Of a stretch of 64,000 nucleotides of DNA, positions 18,873 to 30,216 are shown piece by piece. Position numbers and translations under genes: made by a program. Under the pieces are notes generated by a model. It had not been told where the DNA came from. It saw only the letters and a list, made by a program, of their open reading frames with translations, and did not search any database. The DNA lies in assembly GCA_025351765.1 (NCBI GenBank), contig JANXVH010000071.1, positions 1 through 64,000 on the forward strand. The letters are read 5' to 3'. The DNA is from Pedobacter sp. (GTDB lineage Bacteria; Bacteroidota; Bacteroidia; Sphingobacteriales; Sphingobacteriaceae). Numbering within the stretch: position 1 is the stretch's first letter; each line of letters opens with the position of its first letter.

Positions 18873-18971
18873 GAGGTAAATGTAACAAGGTTTTAAACAA
18901 AAAGAAGTAACCGAAGTTACTTCCCTTTAAAAATGTCGGTAAAATAATGTATTTGGCGGGTAAAATACCTA

Positions 18972-20084
18972 TTACCAAGCTAATTCGCCCTTAATCATGT
19001 CTACAAAATCATCAAACAGATACCTGGAATCATGTGGGCCGGGCGATGATTCTGGGTGATATTGAACAGAAAATGCTTTCTTGCCTTTAACACGGATACC
19101 CTCTATAGATTGGTCGTTCAAATTAACATGGGTAATTTCTACTTTTTCAGATTTTCTTACCTCATCAGGAATTACCCCAAAGCCATGGTTTTGAGACGTT
19201 ACCTCACAATGGTTTTTGATGATATTTTTTACCGGATGGTTTAGCCCCCTATGGCCATTAAACATTTTCATAGTACCAATTCCGTTTGCTTCTGCAAGTA
19301 ACTGGTGACCAAGACAAATGCCAAACAATGGTTTATCTGCAGCAAGAATTTCTCTAACTGTTTCTATAGCGTAAGGCATGGCCGAAGGATCACCAGGGCC
19401 ATTTGAAATGAAGTAACCATCAGCACCCCAGCTGTCCATTTCTGCGAAAGTAGTTCTGGCTGGAAATACCTGAATATAGATATCCCTGGCATCAAAATTC
19501 CTTAATATATTTTTCTTAATGCCAAGATCAAGAGCTGCGATTTTAAGACTGGCGTCAGGAGAACCATAAAAATAAGCCTCTTTGGTGGATACCTGAGAAG
19601 ATAACTCTAGTCCGTCCATAGATGGAACTTTAGCCAGTTTAGCTTTTAATTCATCTAAATCAGTGATCTCTGATGAGATGATTCCGTTCATTGCACCTTT
19701 GTTTCTAATGTGGCGAACCAGCGAGCGGGTGTCAATATCAGATATGCCTACAATATTCTCGTTTTGGAAGTAATCCTGAATGGACTCAGAAGCTTCTTTG
19801 CGACTAAACCCGATGTTGTAGTTCTTACATACCAGGCCGGCAATTTTTATGCTATCAGATTCGGTTTCATCTTTATGAATACCATAATTTCCTATGTGGG
19901 CATTGGTAGTAACCATGATCTGTCCGAAATAAGAAGGGTCAGTAAAGATTTCCTGATAACCGGTCATCCCTGTGTTAAAGCAGATTTCGCCAGTGGTTGT
20001 GCCAATCTTTCCAGCAGCTTTACCATAATAAACAGTGCCATCGGCAAGTAGCAAAATTGCAGGTAACTTTGTGTAATTAGTCAT
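18972..20084 (-). CDS. carA: Carbamoyl-phosphate synthase small (glutaminase) subunit
   Basis: A 370-residue subunit that releases ammonia from glutamine for CarB, feeding pyrimidine and arginine synthesis. The N-terminal domain has FNTGMTGYQEIFTDPSY, and the class I amidotransferase domain has FISNGPGDP, the nucleophile Cys in FGICLGHQLL, and the His/Glu pair in VQYHPESSPGP. The start at 20084 (MTNYTKLP) is chosen over an in-frame one at 20174, since the added 30 residues do not fit the family. No carB gene lies within the window. A good promoter lies about 120 bp upstream. Confidence 0.95.
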   Translation of the reverse strand: MTNYTKLPAILLLADGTVYYGKAAGKIGTTTGEICFNTGMTGYQEIFTDPSYFGQIMVTTNAHIGNYGIHKDETESDSIKIAGLVCKNYNIGFSRKEASESIQDYFQNENIVGISDIDTRSLVRHIRNKGAMNGIISSEITDLDELKAKLAKVPSMDGLELSSQVSTKEAYFYGSPDASLKIAALDLGIKKNILRNFDARDIYIQVFPARTTFAEMDSWGADGYFISNGPGDPSAMPYAIETVREILAADKPLFGICLGHQLLAEANGIGTMKMFNGHRGLNHPVKNIIKNHCEVTSQNHGFGVIPDEVRKSEKVEITHVNLNDQSIEGIRVKGKKAFSVQYHPESSPGPHDSRYLFDDFVDMIKGELAW

Positions 20085-20208
20085 GCGGATTGTTAAAATG
20101 AAAATTTTTGATGAAGGAAAATGAGGAAAATGGAAGTTTACATCCGACTTTGACGTCGCTTTCGTAATTAACAAATGTGCTGTTAAATAACCCCTTCATT
20201 TCGGAGTA

Positions 20209-20239
20209 CAAAGATATGTGTTTGGAACTTTATATCAAG
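20209..20239 (-). promoter_or_regulatory. Promoter of carA
   Basis: Reading leftward: CTTG (20239-20236), 19 bp, TATCTTTG (20216-20209). It implies a leader of roughly 120 nt before carA, in which no obvious attenuator was recognised. Confidence 0.6.
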
Positions 20240-20285
20240 CCCTTTTTTAAAACAATAAAACTGTCTATATTTCAGATGTAAAAAG

Positions 20286-20293
20286 TAAGTTTG
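20286..20293 (+). promoter_or_regulatory. -7 box of panB
   Basis: TAAGTTTG, 20 bp before the panB start. A matching TTTG at -33 is not evident. Confidence 0.55.
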
Positions 20294-20313
20294 CCACAAT
20301 AAAACGAAATACC

Positions 20314-21129
20314 ATGTCTGTAAACAAAGAAGTAAAACGCATTACCACCCATATTCTTCAGGAAATGAAACATAGTGGTGAGAAAATAGCAATGTTAACA
20401 GCATACGACTATTCTATGGCCACCATTCTTGATGATGCAGGTTTGGATGTTTTACTAGTAGGGGATTCTGCTTCTAATGTAATGGCCGGACACGAAACTA
20501 CTTTACCTATAACGCTGGATCAGATGATTTACCATGCGCAAGGTGTAGTAAGAGGGGCATCACGTGCTTTTGTTGTTGTGGATTTGCCTTTTGGATCCTA
20601 TCAGGGCAATTCAAAAGAAGCGCTTAACTCTGCCATCAGAATCATGAAAGAGTCTGGTGCTCATGGTGTAAAATTAGAAGGCGGAACCGAAGTTGCAGAA
20701 TCTATTTCCAGGATTATAACAGCTGGAATACCGGTAATGGGTCATTTGGGCCTAACACCTCAATCTATCTATAAATTTGGCACCTACACTGTTAGAGCAA
20801 AAGATGAGGTTGAAGCAGAAAAATTAAAAGTAGATGCTCTTGCCCTGCAGAATGCAGGATGCTTTGCAATAGTATTGGAAAAGATACCTGCCAGATTGGC
20901 CAAAGAAGTTTCAGAAAGTTTATCTATTCCTACTATCGGTATTGGTGCTGGATCAGACTGCGACGGCCAGGTTCTTGTAGTTAACGATATGATAGGTCTA
21001 ACCAAAGGTTTTAAGCCTCGGTTTCTTAGACAATACTTAAATCTTTACGAAGGAATTTTAGGAGCAGCCGGATCCTACATTAGCGATGTAAAATCAAAAG
21101 ATTTCCCAAACAGCAAAGAACAATACTAA
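20314..21129 (+). CDS. panB: 3-methyl-2-oxobutanoate hydroxymethyltransferase
   Basis: A 271-residue cytosolic TIM-barrel enzyme that makes ketopantoate for pantothenate and CoA synthesis. Signatures are [19 protein letters not shown] (metal-binding Asp), [25 protein letters not shown], the catalytic Glu in VLEKIP, and [15 protein letters not shown]. Length is standard. Its stop overlaps the start of the pseudouridine synthase gene by 1 bp (TAATG), so the two are co-transcribed although the functions are unrelated. panC and panD are not in the window. Confidence 0.96.
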   Translation: MSVNKEVKRITTHILQEMKHSGEKIAMLTAYDYSMATILDDAGLDVLLVGDSASNVMAGHETTLPITLDQMIYHAQGVVRGASRAFVVVDLPFGSYQGNSKEALNSAIRIMKESGAHGVKLEGGTEVAESISRIITAGIPVMGHLGLTPQSIYKFGTYTVRAKDEVEAEKLKVDALALQNAGCFAIVLEKIPARLAKEVSESLSIPTIGIGAGSDCDGQVLVVNDMIGLTKGFKPRFLRQYLNLYEGILGAAGSYISDVKSKDFPNSKEQY

Positions 21130-21815
21130 TGCCTGTTACTGATAAAGATATTTTGTATGAAGACAATCACCTAATTGCTGTCAATAAAAAAGCGGGCGAT
21201 ATTGTGCAGATTGATGATACCGGAGATGAGCCTCTGGACGAGCAGGTAAAAAAATACCTCGCTAAAAAATACAACAAACCCCACAGTGCATTCTTAGGTG
21301 TTGTACATAGGTTAGACAGGCCAGTTAGTGGTGTAATTTTATTTGCCAAAACCAGCAAAGCACTGGAACGCATGAATGCAGTGTTCAAGAATAGGGAAGT
21401 AAAAAAGACCTATTGGGCTGTGGTAAGAAATAAGCCTTCCAAATTATCTGGTACCCTGGTGCACTGGCTGGTAAAAAATCCGCAGAAAAATGTAGTTACC
21501 CCATATAACAGTGAGGTGGACGGGAGTCAGCGAGCTGAACTTAGTTTTAAATTGTTGACAGAGCTTGATGGTTATTACCTCATAGAGGTTGATCCGCTTA
21601 CTGGCCGATCCCACCAAATTAGGGTGCAACTATCAACGTTAGGTAGTCCTATAGTAGGCGACAACAAATACGGCTACCCACGCGGAAGCAGGAAAGGCAG
21701 CATTTGTTTGCACGCTAGACGACTTCAATTCTTACATCCAGTGAAAAAAGAGCCTGTAAATATTTTTGCCAAGTTACCTACAGATGGGTTTTGGGAAAGG
21801 TTCGAAAACTGTTAA
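21129..21815 (+). CDS. RluA-family RNA pseudouridine synthase
   Basis: A 228-residue enzyme that isomerises uridine to pseudouridine in RNA. The catalytic Asp is in VHRLDRPVSGV (HRLDxxTSG in most relatives), followed by KKTYWAVV and the later DPLTGRSHQIRVQL motif, which is highly conserved in RluA/RluC/RluD enzymes. There is no N-terminal S4 domain, so it is of the short type, and the target site (rRNA or tRNA) cannot be assigned. It is translationally coupled to panB. It converges on the next gene with only 1 bp between stop codons. Confidence 0.9.
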   Translation: MPVTDKDILYEDNHLIAVNKKAGDIVQIDDTGDEPLDEQVKKYLAKKYNKPHSAFLGVVHRLDRPVSGVILFAKTSKALERMNAVFKNREVKKTYWAVVRNKPSKLSGTLVHWLVKNPQKNVVTPYNSEVDGSQRAELSFKLLTELDGYYLIEVDPLTGRSHQIRVQLSTLGSPIVGDNKYGYPRGSRKGSICLHARRLQFLHPVKKEPVNIFAKLPTDGFWERFENC

Positions 21816-21816
21816 A

Positions 21817-22311
21817 CTATTTGCATGCGGTTTTATAAAACACCAAACCGCTATCAAACTTTAAAGCAGATCGGTTTTTGAACATTACTTTTACACCTTT
21901 CTCCTCTGTATCTCCATAGCCTTCATAAAGCTTACCGTCTTTTTTAAGAAAAACAATCTCGCGGACGGAGCGCATTCCTTCAGCATCGAAAGTATATTCT
22001 GCAATTATGGTATCACCCTTGATCACTCCTGCAATTGTACCTTTATTACTGTCTTTCTCAAACAGTCTATAACTTAAATCGCCTGTAACTTCCTGACCTT
22101 GTACATGAAGTTTTAAGGATGCAGTATCACGGGTTTTTATGTAATCATAGCAATTATCTGCAGATTCTACGACTGTACTCGCCATTGTAGAGTCATTGGA
22201 AACCATTTTAGTACTGTCGCTTCCTTGGGTGCTTTTATTATCGTTATTGCATGCAACTGCTGTTGCTGATAGCAACAAACCTGCAAACATTATTTTAGAA
22301 AATTGAGTCAT
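21817..22311 (-). CDS. Small lipoprotein of unknown function
   Basis: A 164-residue protein with a hydrophobic signal and lipobox TAVAC at about residue 21, so it should be lipid-anchored in the envelope. The start at 22311 gives a normal-length lipoprotein signal; an in-frame start at 22368 would add 19 residues. After a Ser/Asp/Asn-rich linker (about 25-55) come beta-rich segments such as GQEVTGDLSYRLFEKD and GTIAGVIKGDTIIAEYTF, followed by RSALKFDSGL. Similar lipoproteins exist in Bacteroidota without known function. Confidence 0.7.
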   Translation of the reverse strand: MTQFSKIMFAGLLLSATAVACNNDNKSTQGSDSTKMVSNDSTMASTVVESADNCYDYIKTRDTASLKLHVQGQEVTGDLSYRLFEKDSNKGTIAGVIKGDTIIAEYTFDAEGMRSVREIVFLKKDGKLYEGYGDTEEKGVKVMFKNRSALKFDSGLVFYKTACK

Positions 22312-22476
22312 TGTATTTTTTATGTTGGTATACAGCAATCGCCCTGCCAAATGTATTAAAAGCAACAAGTTGTGCTATTAATACATTTATAAGGATTTAA
22401 CAGGAAGAAAAGACACCCATCAAACACCGATTTTTATGCTTGCCATATCGAAGGGTTTCAGCATAATTCAAGCAAA

Positions 22477-22522
22477 ACAAACGCCTGTTTCTATATGGTT
22501 GGCGTCATAAATAGGCGTTTGT
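22477..22522 (-). terminator. Hairpin terminator after the ThuA gene
   Basis: 10-bp inverted repeat ACAAACGCCT (22477-22486) / AGGCGTTTGT (22513-22522) with a 26-nt loop. Read leftward it is followed by a T-rich stretch, 25 bp past the ThuA stop. Confidence 0.65.
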
Positions 22523-22546
22523 AATTAAATTAACAAAAAATTTCTT

Positions 22547-23278
22547 TTATTTCATTTTAGCACCTAGTGCGTATTTAATGCCACCTAGTAGATGTTTTAA
22601 GTAAAGTGGATCTGCATAAGACTCTTCAACGTGGCCAAGTTCTGTATAAAATGAACGACCACCATCATAACTGTGGTACCATGCCATAGGATGAGTAGCA
22701 CCATTAATGCCACCTTTGTAGCTGGTTTCGTCAATTGTAATCAGCACGTTAAGATCTGGAGCGATGTTTTTGAAGTTGTACCATTCATCTTTTCTGCTCC
22801 AAACCGCGGGAAGATGCTTGGTAGCAATAGTGGTTCTGTCTACTACGTTAAGCGTAGCTACCTGTTGGTTAGGATGGCTTACAAAATAAGCGCCTACCAG
22901 TTTACCATACCAGACCCAATCGTATTCCGTATCAGTTGCAGAATGTACACCAACAAAACCTTTTCCGGACTTGATGAACTGCTCAAAAGCACCTTGCTCA
23001 TCATCATTCAATGCATCTCCTGTTGTGTTTAAAAAGATAACTGCAGCGTATTTTTTAAGATTTGCTGCGTTAAAGTTACTCGCGTCTCTGGTGGTATCAA
23101 CTGCAATTTTATTCTCAGCACCCAGCTTTTGGATGGCTGCCATACCCACGTTGATGGAGGAGTGATGGAAACCGGCAGTTTTTGAGAATACCAATACCCT
23201 CTTTTTTTGTGCCGATACTAGGCTGCTCATTAATACCAGAGCCAGTAATAAAAGGCCTTGGAAATTTTTTTTGTTCAT
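22547..23278 (-). CDS. Exported ThuA-domain protein
   Basis: A 243-residue protein with an N-terminal signal peptide (about residues 1-23, ending LVSAQ). The mature part is a ThuA domain with a glutamine-amidotransferase-like fold: RVLVFSKTAGFHHSSI, the D-rich KKYAAVIFLNTTGD strand, GKGFVGVHSATDTEYDW, SHPNQQV, DEWYNF and the C-terminal GHVEESYADPLYLKHLLGGIKYA. ThuA proteins were named from a trehalose-utilisation locus, but their chemistry is poorly defined. It follows the TonB receptor gene by 36 bp on the same strand and may share its transcript, perhaps acting on an imported carbohydrate. Confidence 0.85.
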   Translation of the reverse strand: MNKKNFQGLLLLALVLMSSLVSAQKKRVLVFSKTAGFHHSSINVGMAAIQKLGAENKIAVDTTRDASNFNAANLKKYAAVIFLNTTGDALNDDEQGAFEQFIKSGKGFVGVHSATDTEYDWVWYGKLVGAYFVSHPNQQVATLNVVDRTTIATKHLPAVWSRKDEWYNFKNIAPDLNVLITIDETSYKGGINGATHPMAWYHSYDGGRSFYTELGHVEESYADPLYLKHLLGGIKYALGAKMK

Positions 23279-23314
23279 TTTTATTTGATTATGTGGAATA
23301 AATATAAGACTATT

Positions 23315-25372
23315 CTATTGAATTTTTATAACAAGTCCTCCATAAAAACTTCTGATTGCTGCGGCATTGAAATATCTGCCGCCAATAGCATTAAGGTCAT
23401 TGCCAAGGCTGTATTTTTGATTTAACAAATTATCTGCTCCTGCAAATATCTCCAGAGGCAGACTGCCAAGTCTAAAATTTTTAATACCTGCTTTTGCCTG
23501 CAGCAGATGGTACTTGTGTGCGAAGACAGTGTTTGCGTCATTTAAAGGGATGCTGGAGGTGTAGTTGTGCTGTGCAAAAAGGTAGATTGATTTAGGTAGT
23601 CTAGCTTCAAGACTGGTTACGACAGATACCTTCGGTACGCCGGTTAGTGAATTGCCTGAGTAGTTATCCGAATTGTTAAGGTATTTATCAAATTTGAACT
23701 TGCTTAAGGTATAACTATTCTTTAGTTGCAGGCCTTTTAAAAAGCCTGTGTTTCTTTCAGTTAATATCCAATATGAGAGAGAAGTTTCCAACCCCCATTG
23801 CTTAGTGCCTCCGGCATTAACAAAATATTCAGTTACATTTTCATCTACACGGCGTACAATGGCGTTTTTGAGGTGGTAGTAAAATCCAGTTAGATCTGCA
23901 TATATGCGGTTTTGCATTGCTTTAACCCTTACCCCTGTTTCGTAATTCCAACCTTTTTCTGGCTGTAAATCGACATTAGTTACGTTGTTTGAAGCCCTAA
24001 CTTCGGACAGGGTGGGAGGAGAGTAACCCTTGCTGACAGATGCACGGAGCGATAGTTCTTTGTTAAACAGGTAGGATAGTGCAAGGCGGGGCATAAGTTG
24101 GGTAGAGAATCTTTTGGTCTGTTTTGCAATGGCTACCGGGGCAAGACTTTCGTAATTGTAACCGTAAAGATTAGCGCTTGCTGATAGTTCGATGAGTAGT
24201 TTTTGTGCGATATCTGCACTCAAGTGCGCAAACGCAAAATTAGACTTTGCTTTTAGCCGGTCTGAAGCCTGTACGGCACCCTGAATGCCAAAATTATTAT
24301 TGTAGTTGTTGAAATCTGTTGAGGTTTGCATGCTTTCTACGCCCACATTAAAGCGCAGGTTTGCGGCGTCACTTTTATTGGAGTACTCAAGATAGGAACG
24401 CAGGCCAAGGGTAAATTCTTTTCGTTTTTCATAGTTGGTGATGAAAGGGTTTTTGAAATCCGTATAGGAAGAGAACAAAGCTATAACATGTTTAAAATGT
24501 TCGCTGATGGCCCATGAGTTGGAGATTCCCCCGTATAAGGTTTTGTTGTAAATGCCTGCCCGCTGCTCTATGGCACTTTTTGTTGCAAGAGTGGCTGTTC
24601 GCGATCCCTCTGGCTTTGTCAGAAGTTGAGCTGCAGTTAATCCTCCTGGAGTATTGTAATGCAGGTCTGAATAAAATATCAATGACTTAAGATTGGCGTA
24701 TTTGGCATAATCCCATTTTTGCTGTAACTGGAAATATTTGCGGCCCATGCCGCTATGATCCCGATAGCCATCGCTGCGCTGATAAGCTTGGGTAATTCCT
24801 AAAGTATACTTGTTGAATTGTTTATTGATGAAGGTAGTTTGGTGGAAGGAGCCGAAAGAGCCGCCCTCCAGTTTTACGGTGGCCAATGTGCTATCTGGAA
24901 TGTCTTGAGGCTGAATTAAGATTACCCCACCTGAGTTGGCACCGAAGATGCTTCCATGCGGGCCTTTCAAAATTTGCAGTTGTCCTGCACCCGCTATGTC
25001 CAGGGCGTTTAAATAGCTGTTACCTCCGGCGTCTGTAAGAGGAAAATCATCAAAGTAGATCTTTACGTTACGGATACCAAAAGGAGAACGCAAGAGGCTG
25101 CCTCTTATAGAAAGGCGATAACTGCCTGGAGAGCGCTCTTCCATCCTCACACCAGAAATGGTATTGATGGCACTTACCAGGGAGTTGGAAGGCTGTTTTT
25201 CGATTGTTCCCTGATCAATCAATCCAATACTTCCTGTTGAACGGAGCAAGGATTGACTTGAAAAATAGGGTTTTATAATCACTTCGTTAAGGCGTTTTGC
25301 GGTGTCAGTTTTAGTTTGTGCAAAACTTAAAGAGCAGTTGATGGTCAGTAAGATGCTGAGGATTTTTTTCAT
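23315..25372 (-). CDS. TonB-dependent outer-membrane receptor
   Basis: A 685-residue receptor with a signal peptide (MKKILSILLTINCSLSFAQ). A plug domain spans about residues 25-150 (NEVIIKPYF, VSAINTISGVRMEE, RLSIRGS, ILKGPHGSIFGANSGGVI), followed by a 22-strand barrel region and a C-terminal FYGGLVIKI strand. Length and plug resemble siderophore or vitamin receptors of the FecA/BtuB kind rather than SusC, and no SusD partner is present. It probably imports a chelate or small carbohydrate in a TonB-dependent way. The downstream ThuA gene is the only clue to the substrate. Confidence 0.92.
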   Translation of the reverse strand: MKKILSILLTINCSLSFAQTKTDTAKRLNEVIIKPYFSSQSLLRSTGSIGLIDQGTIEKQPSNSLVSAINTISGVRMEERSPGSYRLSIRGSLLRSPFGIRNVKIYFDDFPLTDAGGNSYLNALDIAGAGQLQILKGPHGSIFGANSGGVILIQPQDIPDSTLATVKLEGGSFGSFHQTTFINKQFNKYTLGITQAYQRSDGYRDHSGMGRKYFQLQQKWDYAKYANLKSLIFYSDLHYNTPGGLTAAQLLTKPEGSRTATLATKSAIEQRAGIYNKTLYGGISNSWAISEHFKHVIALFSSYTDFKNPFITNYEKRKEFTLGLRSYLEYSNKSDAANLRFNVGVESMQTSTDFNNYNNNFGIQGAVQASDRLKAKSNFAFAHLSADIAQKLLIELSASANLYGYNYESLAPVAIAKQTKRFSTQLMPRLALSYLFNKELSLRASVSKGYSPPTLSEVRASNNVTNVDLQPEKGWNYETGVRVKAMQNRIYADLTGFYYHLKNAIVRRVDENVTEYFVNAGGTKQWGLETSLSYWILTERNTGFLKGLQLKNSYTLSKFKFDKYLNNSDNYSGNSLTGVPKVSVVTSLEARLPKSIYLFAQHNYTSSIPLNDANTVFAHKYHLLQAKAGIKNFRLGSLPLEIFAGADNLLNQKYSLGNDLNAIGGRYFNAAAIRSFYGGLVIKIQ

Positions 25373-25435
25373 TCAATAACAAAGCTATAGTTTAGGTGCT
25401 GTATTCTTTAAAATGTATTACCATATTTACGTTAA

Positions 25436-25464
25436 TATGTTTGCCGCGTGTGCCAGGTTGGCAA
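25436..25464 (+). promoter_or_regulatory. Candidate icd -7 box with operator-like palindrome
   Basis: TATGTTTG (25436-25443) fits the -7 box. Directly after it lies the palindrome TGCCA-GGT-TGGCA (25451-25463), which would cover the first transcribed bases. Confidence 0.4.
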
Positions 25465-25515
25465 CAAAATCATATCTTTAGGCGATTTTAATAGGAGCAT
25501 GTTTGCTAAAAGTAA

Positions 25516-27777
<2,262 letters not shown>

Positions 27778-27796
27778 AAATCCTTAAAGAATAAGG

Positions 27797-27828
27797 AAAG
27801 CCTGTTTGCAATTGTAAACGGGCTTTTT
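27797..27828 (+). terminator. Terminator after icd
   Basis: 11-bp stem AAAGCCTGTTT (27797-27807) / AAACGGGCTTT (27816-27826) with one G-T pair, then Ts. Confidence 0.85.
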
Positions 27829-27888
27829 GGTTAATATGGCAAACAAATGCGGTTTAGATAACGTTATACTTTTATAAATTATAATGTT

Positions 27889-28311
27889 ATGAGCGCAAAT
27901 GAAAATAGTGTTTCAGGAAATAAGGGTTCTGGCGACAAAATACACAGTTCAGATTTAGGAGAAACTAAGGATTTTAACAATTTATCTTTCGACAAAGAGA
28001 AGAATACTTTTGAAGTGGATGTGAAGGGTCCGGATAAAGATTATGATCACCCATTCCCTTATGAGACTCCTTCTGCAAATGGTGCCGACTCAAACTCGGA
28101 TTATGACGAAGCCAATCCGTATATTGGAGATGAGTATGCTAAAAAAGAAGACCAGATGGAAGGTGGGTTAGTAGATTTAGGAATGCATATCGATAATGGA
28201 GAGAGTATAATGCTTAATCCTGAAGATGAAATCCTTGCGCGTACACCTGAAGATGATCGGGATGATTTGGATGAAGAGGGTTATCCAATAAATGATGTTC
28301 CAGCCAATTAA
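27889..28311 (+). CDS. Acidic low-complexity protein of unknown function
   Basis: A 140-residue protein rich in Asp, Glu, Asn, Ser and Gly with few hydrophobic residues, and no signal peptide or membrane segment. It looks largely disordered and strongly acidic. Pro/Tyr-containing stretches such as DYDHPFPYETPS and DEANPYIGDEY and the C-terminal DDLDEEGYPINDVP suggest short binding motifs. It is not recognised as a named family. It has its own start after the icd terminator and is convergent with dnaX, whose stop lies 2 bp away. Confidence 0.6.
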   Translation: MSANENSVSGNKGSGDKIHSSDLGETKDFNNLSFDKEKNTFEVDVKGPDKDYDHPFPYETPSANGADSNSDYDEANPYIGDEYAKKEDQMEGGLVDLGMHIDNGESIMLNPEDEILARTPEDDRDDLDEEGYPINDVPAN

Positions 28312-28313
28312 TG

Positions 28314-30082
28314 TTAGCTATTAATATCCAAGTTAAATTTTTTTCGTAATTCTTCCAATTTAGGGTTTTTTTCTACCAGGTATTGATATTTTTCAGCACT
28401 TGTGTATAACCTATTTACCACTGCCCGAGTTACCTGTTTGGTTTTAATACTAATGTTGAAGTTCTTTAAACGCGGCCTAATGTAGTTCAATAATTCGATC
28501 ATCTCGTCTTGTAGCAATCCTTCCTGTAGTTTATGTTCTACATGTACTAATATGACATCATCATCTTGTAATAGCGGTTCTGAAGTGCTTAACAGGGTAT
28601 ATACATTTATTTTTCCTTCTTCTTTTACCTTATCGCTGTAGGCATTCCAACAATCTAAAAATTGCGCTGTGTTGAATACTTCCTTTGCGTCGCCTGTAAT
28701 ATATTTAGGCTCCTTATCGTCATCACCTGCTGCAACTCTTTCCAAATCAGTAAGTGAGGGTATTAAAGTGCTTGCCTTATTTTGATCTGATGGAGGATTT
28801 AAAGTTATCCTTCCGGTGGGATTACTAGCGGTAGATGAGGTAGATGTTTCGCGTACATTTATAGCAATAGGTGATGGTGGTTTTTTTGCCGCAGATTCTG
28901 TACGATCAGAACTTAGATTAGTTTTTTTTTTAATCTGATCTCTTCGTCAGTTGATGGGCTTGATTTCGATAGCTGTGCGAGATTGAGCACGGAAGGGATG
29001 TGGCACATCTTGATCAAGGAGAGTTCTACCTGTAATCGCTGGTTTTTGCTGCTCTTATAATTGAGGTCGCATTGATTGGCTAGGTTTAATGCTGTTAATA
29101 TGAATGATACCTGTGTAAGTTGACTTTGGTTGATATAGCGCTGTTTGATGTTTTCGCTTACTTCAAGTAAGCGGGTAGTTTGTGGGTCTTTTGCTACCAG
29201 TAAATTTCTAAGATGAGAAGATAAGCCGTTTATAAAATTGTTGCCATCAAAGCCATTGTTCAGGATATCGTCAAATAAGATGAGCACTTCGCTGACATTA
29301 GCGGTAGTTAGAAAATCGGTAAGCTTAAAATAATAATCGTAATCCAGGATGTTCAGGTTGGCGATTACAGATTTATAGGTTAGGTTTTTGTTGCTATAAC
29401 TTACAATCTGATCAAACATAGAAAGGGCATCCCTTAAACCACCATCTGCTTTTTGAGCAATAATATGTAGTCCGTCTTCCTCTACCTGGATCTCCTCACG
29501 TACTGCGATCTTGTTTAAAAGCGCTGCAATATCATCTACCTGTATCCTGTTGAAATCAAAGATCTGGCAACGGGAAAGAATAGTCGGCAGGATTTTATGT
29601 TTTTCTGTGGTAGCTAAAATAAAAATAGCATAGGAGGGTGGTTCTTCAAGCGTCTTTAAGAATGCGTTAAATGCATTTGCGGAAAGCATGTGCACCTCGT
29701 CTATAATATAGATTTTATATTTTCCAGCCTGTGGCGGAATGCGTACCTGATCTATCAGGCTCCTGATGTCATCTACTGAATTGTTAGACGCCGCATCCAA
29801 TTCATGAAAATTAAACGAATGACCTGTCTGGAAAGACACACAAGAATCGCATGTGCCGCAAGCTTCCTGATCTGCAGTTAAATTGGTGCAATTGATGGTT
29901 TTTGCAAGTATCCGTGCGCACGTTGTTTTACCGACACCCCGAGGACCGCAGAATAAAAATGCCTGAGCAAGCTGGTTATTTTTTATCGCATTTTTAAGCG
30001 TGCCCGTAATGTGCTGCTGACCAACAACGGTTTCAAACGTTGCCGGGCGATACTTACGAGCTGATACGATAAAGTTCTCCAT
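28314..30082 (-). CDS. dnaX: DNA polymerase III subunits gamma/tau, with -1 frameshift
   Basis: Clamp-loader ATPase encoded in two frames. The first frame (30082-28913) gives 389 residues: Walker A GPRGVGKTT (46-54), zinc module Cys65/75/78/81, Walker B IIDEVHML, and the SRC sensor in ILSRCQIF. It ends KKKLI just after a run of ten A. The -1 frame then runs to 28314, adding a Pro/Ser/Thr-rich linker and the C-terminal domain typical of Bacteroidota tau (ending KKFNLDINS). Tau would be about 589 residues and gamma 389. The layout matches dnaX genes that make gamma by slippage in Thermus or E. coli. A sequencing error in the A-run is the alternative. Treating 28314-28745 as a separate TTG-started gene is unlikely. 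Confidence 0.88.
28922..28931 (-). promoter_or_regulatory. A10 slippage site in dnaX
   Basis: On the coding strand, ten A read TTA AAA AAA AAA CTA ATC TAA in the zero frame; a -1 shift gives AAA ACT AAT CTA and the long C-terminal frame. Inverted repeats surround it: AGATTA/TAATCT (28936-28931 / 28920-28915), GATCAGA/TCTGATC (28940-28934 / 28910-28904) and TTCTG/CAGAA just downstream. Either transcriptional or ribosomal slippage could use it. Confidence 0.7.
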
Positions 30083-30216
30083 GCGACAACGAAATTATAA
30101 ATTTTTTACAGACGTGTATAATATTGTTGGGAAATAAAAAAATCAATAAATTTTTTTCAGTATGGCTTTATTTGTCCGAATTAAATTAATTTTGGGCTAC
30201 CAAACAACCCAATAAT

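Noticed and set aside
28314-28745. A separate 143-residue gene with a TTG start
   Set aside because: It is in the -1 frame of dnaX, the frame is open right up to the A10 run, and its sequence is the tau C-terminal domain.
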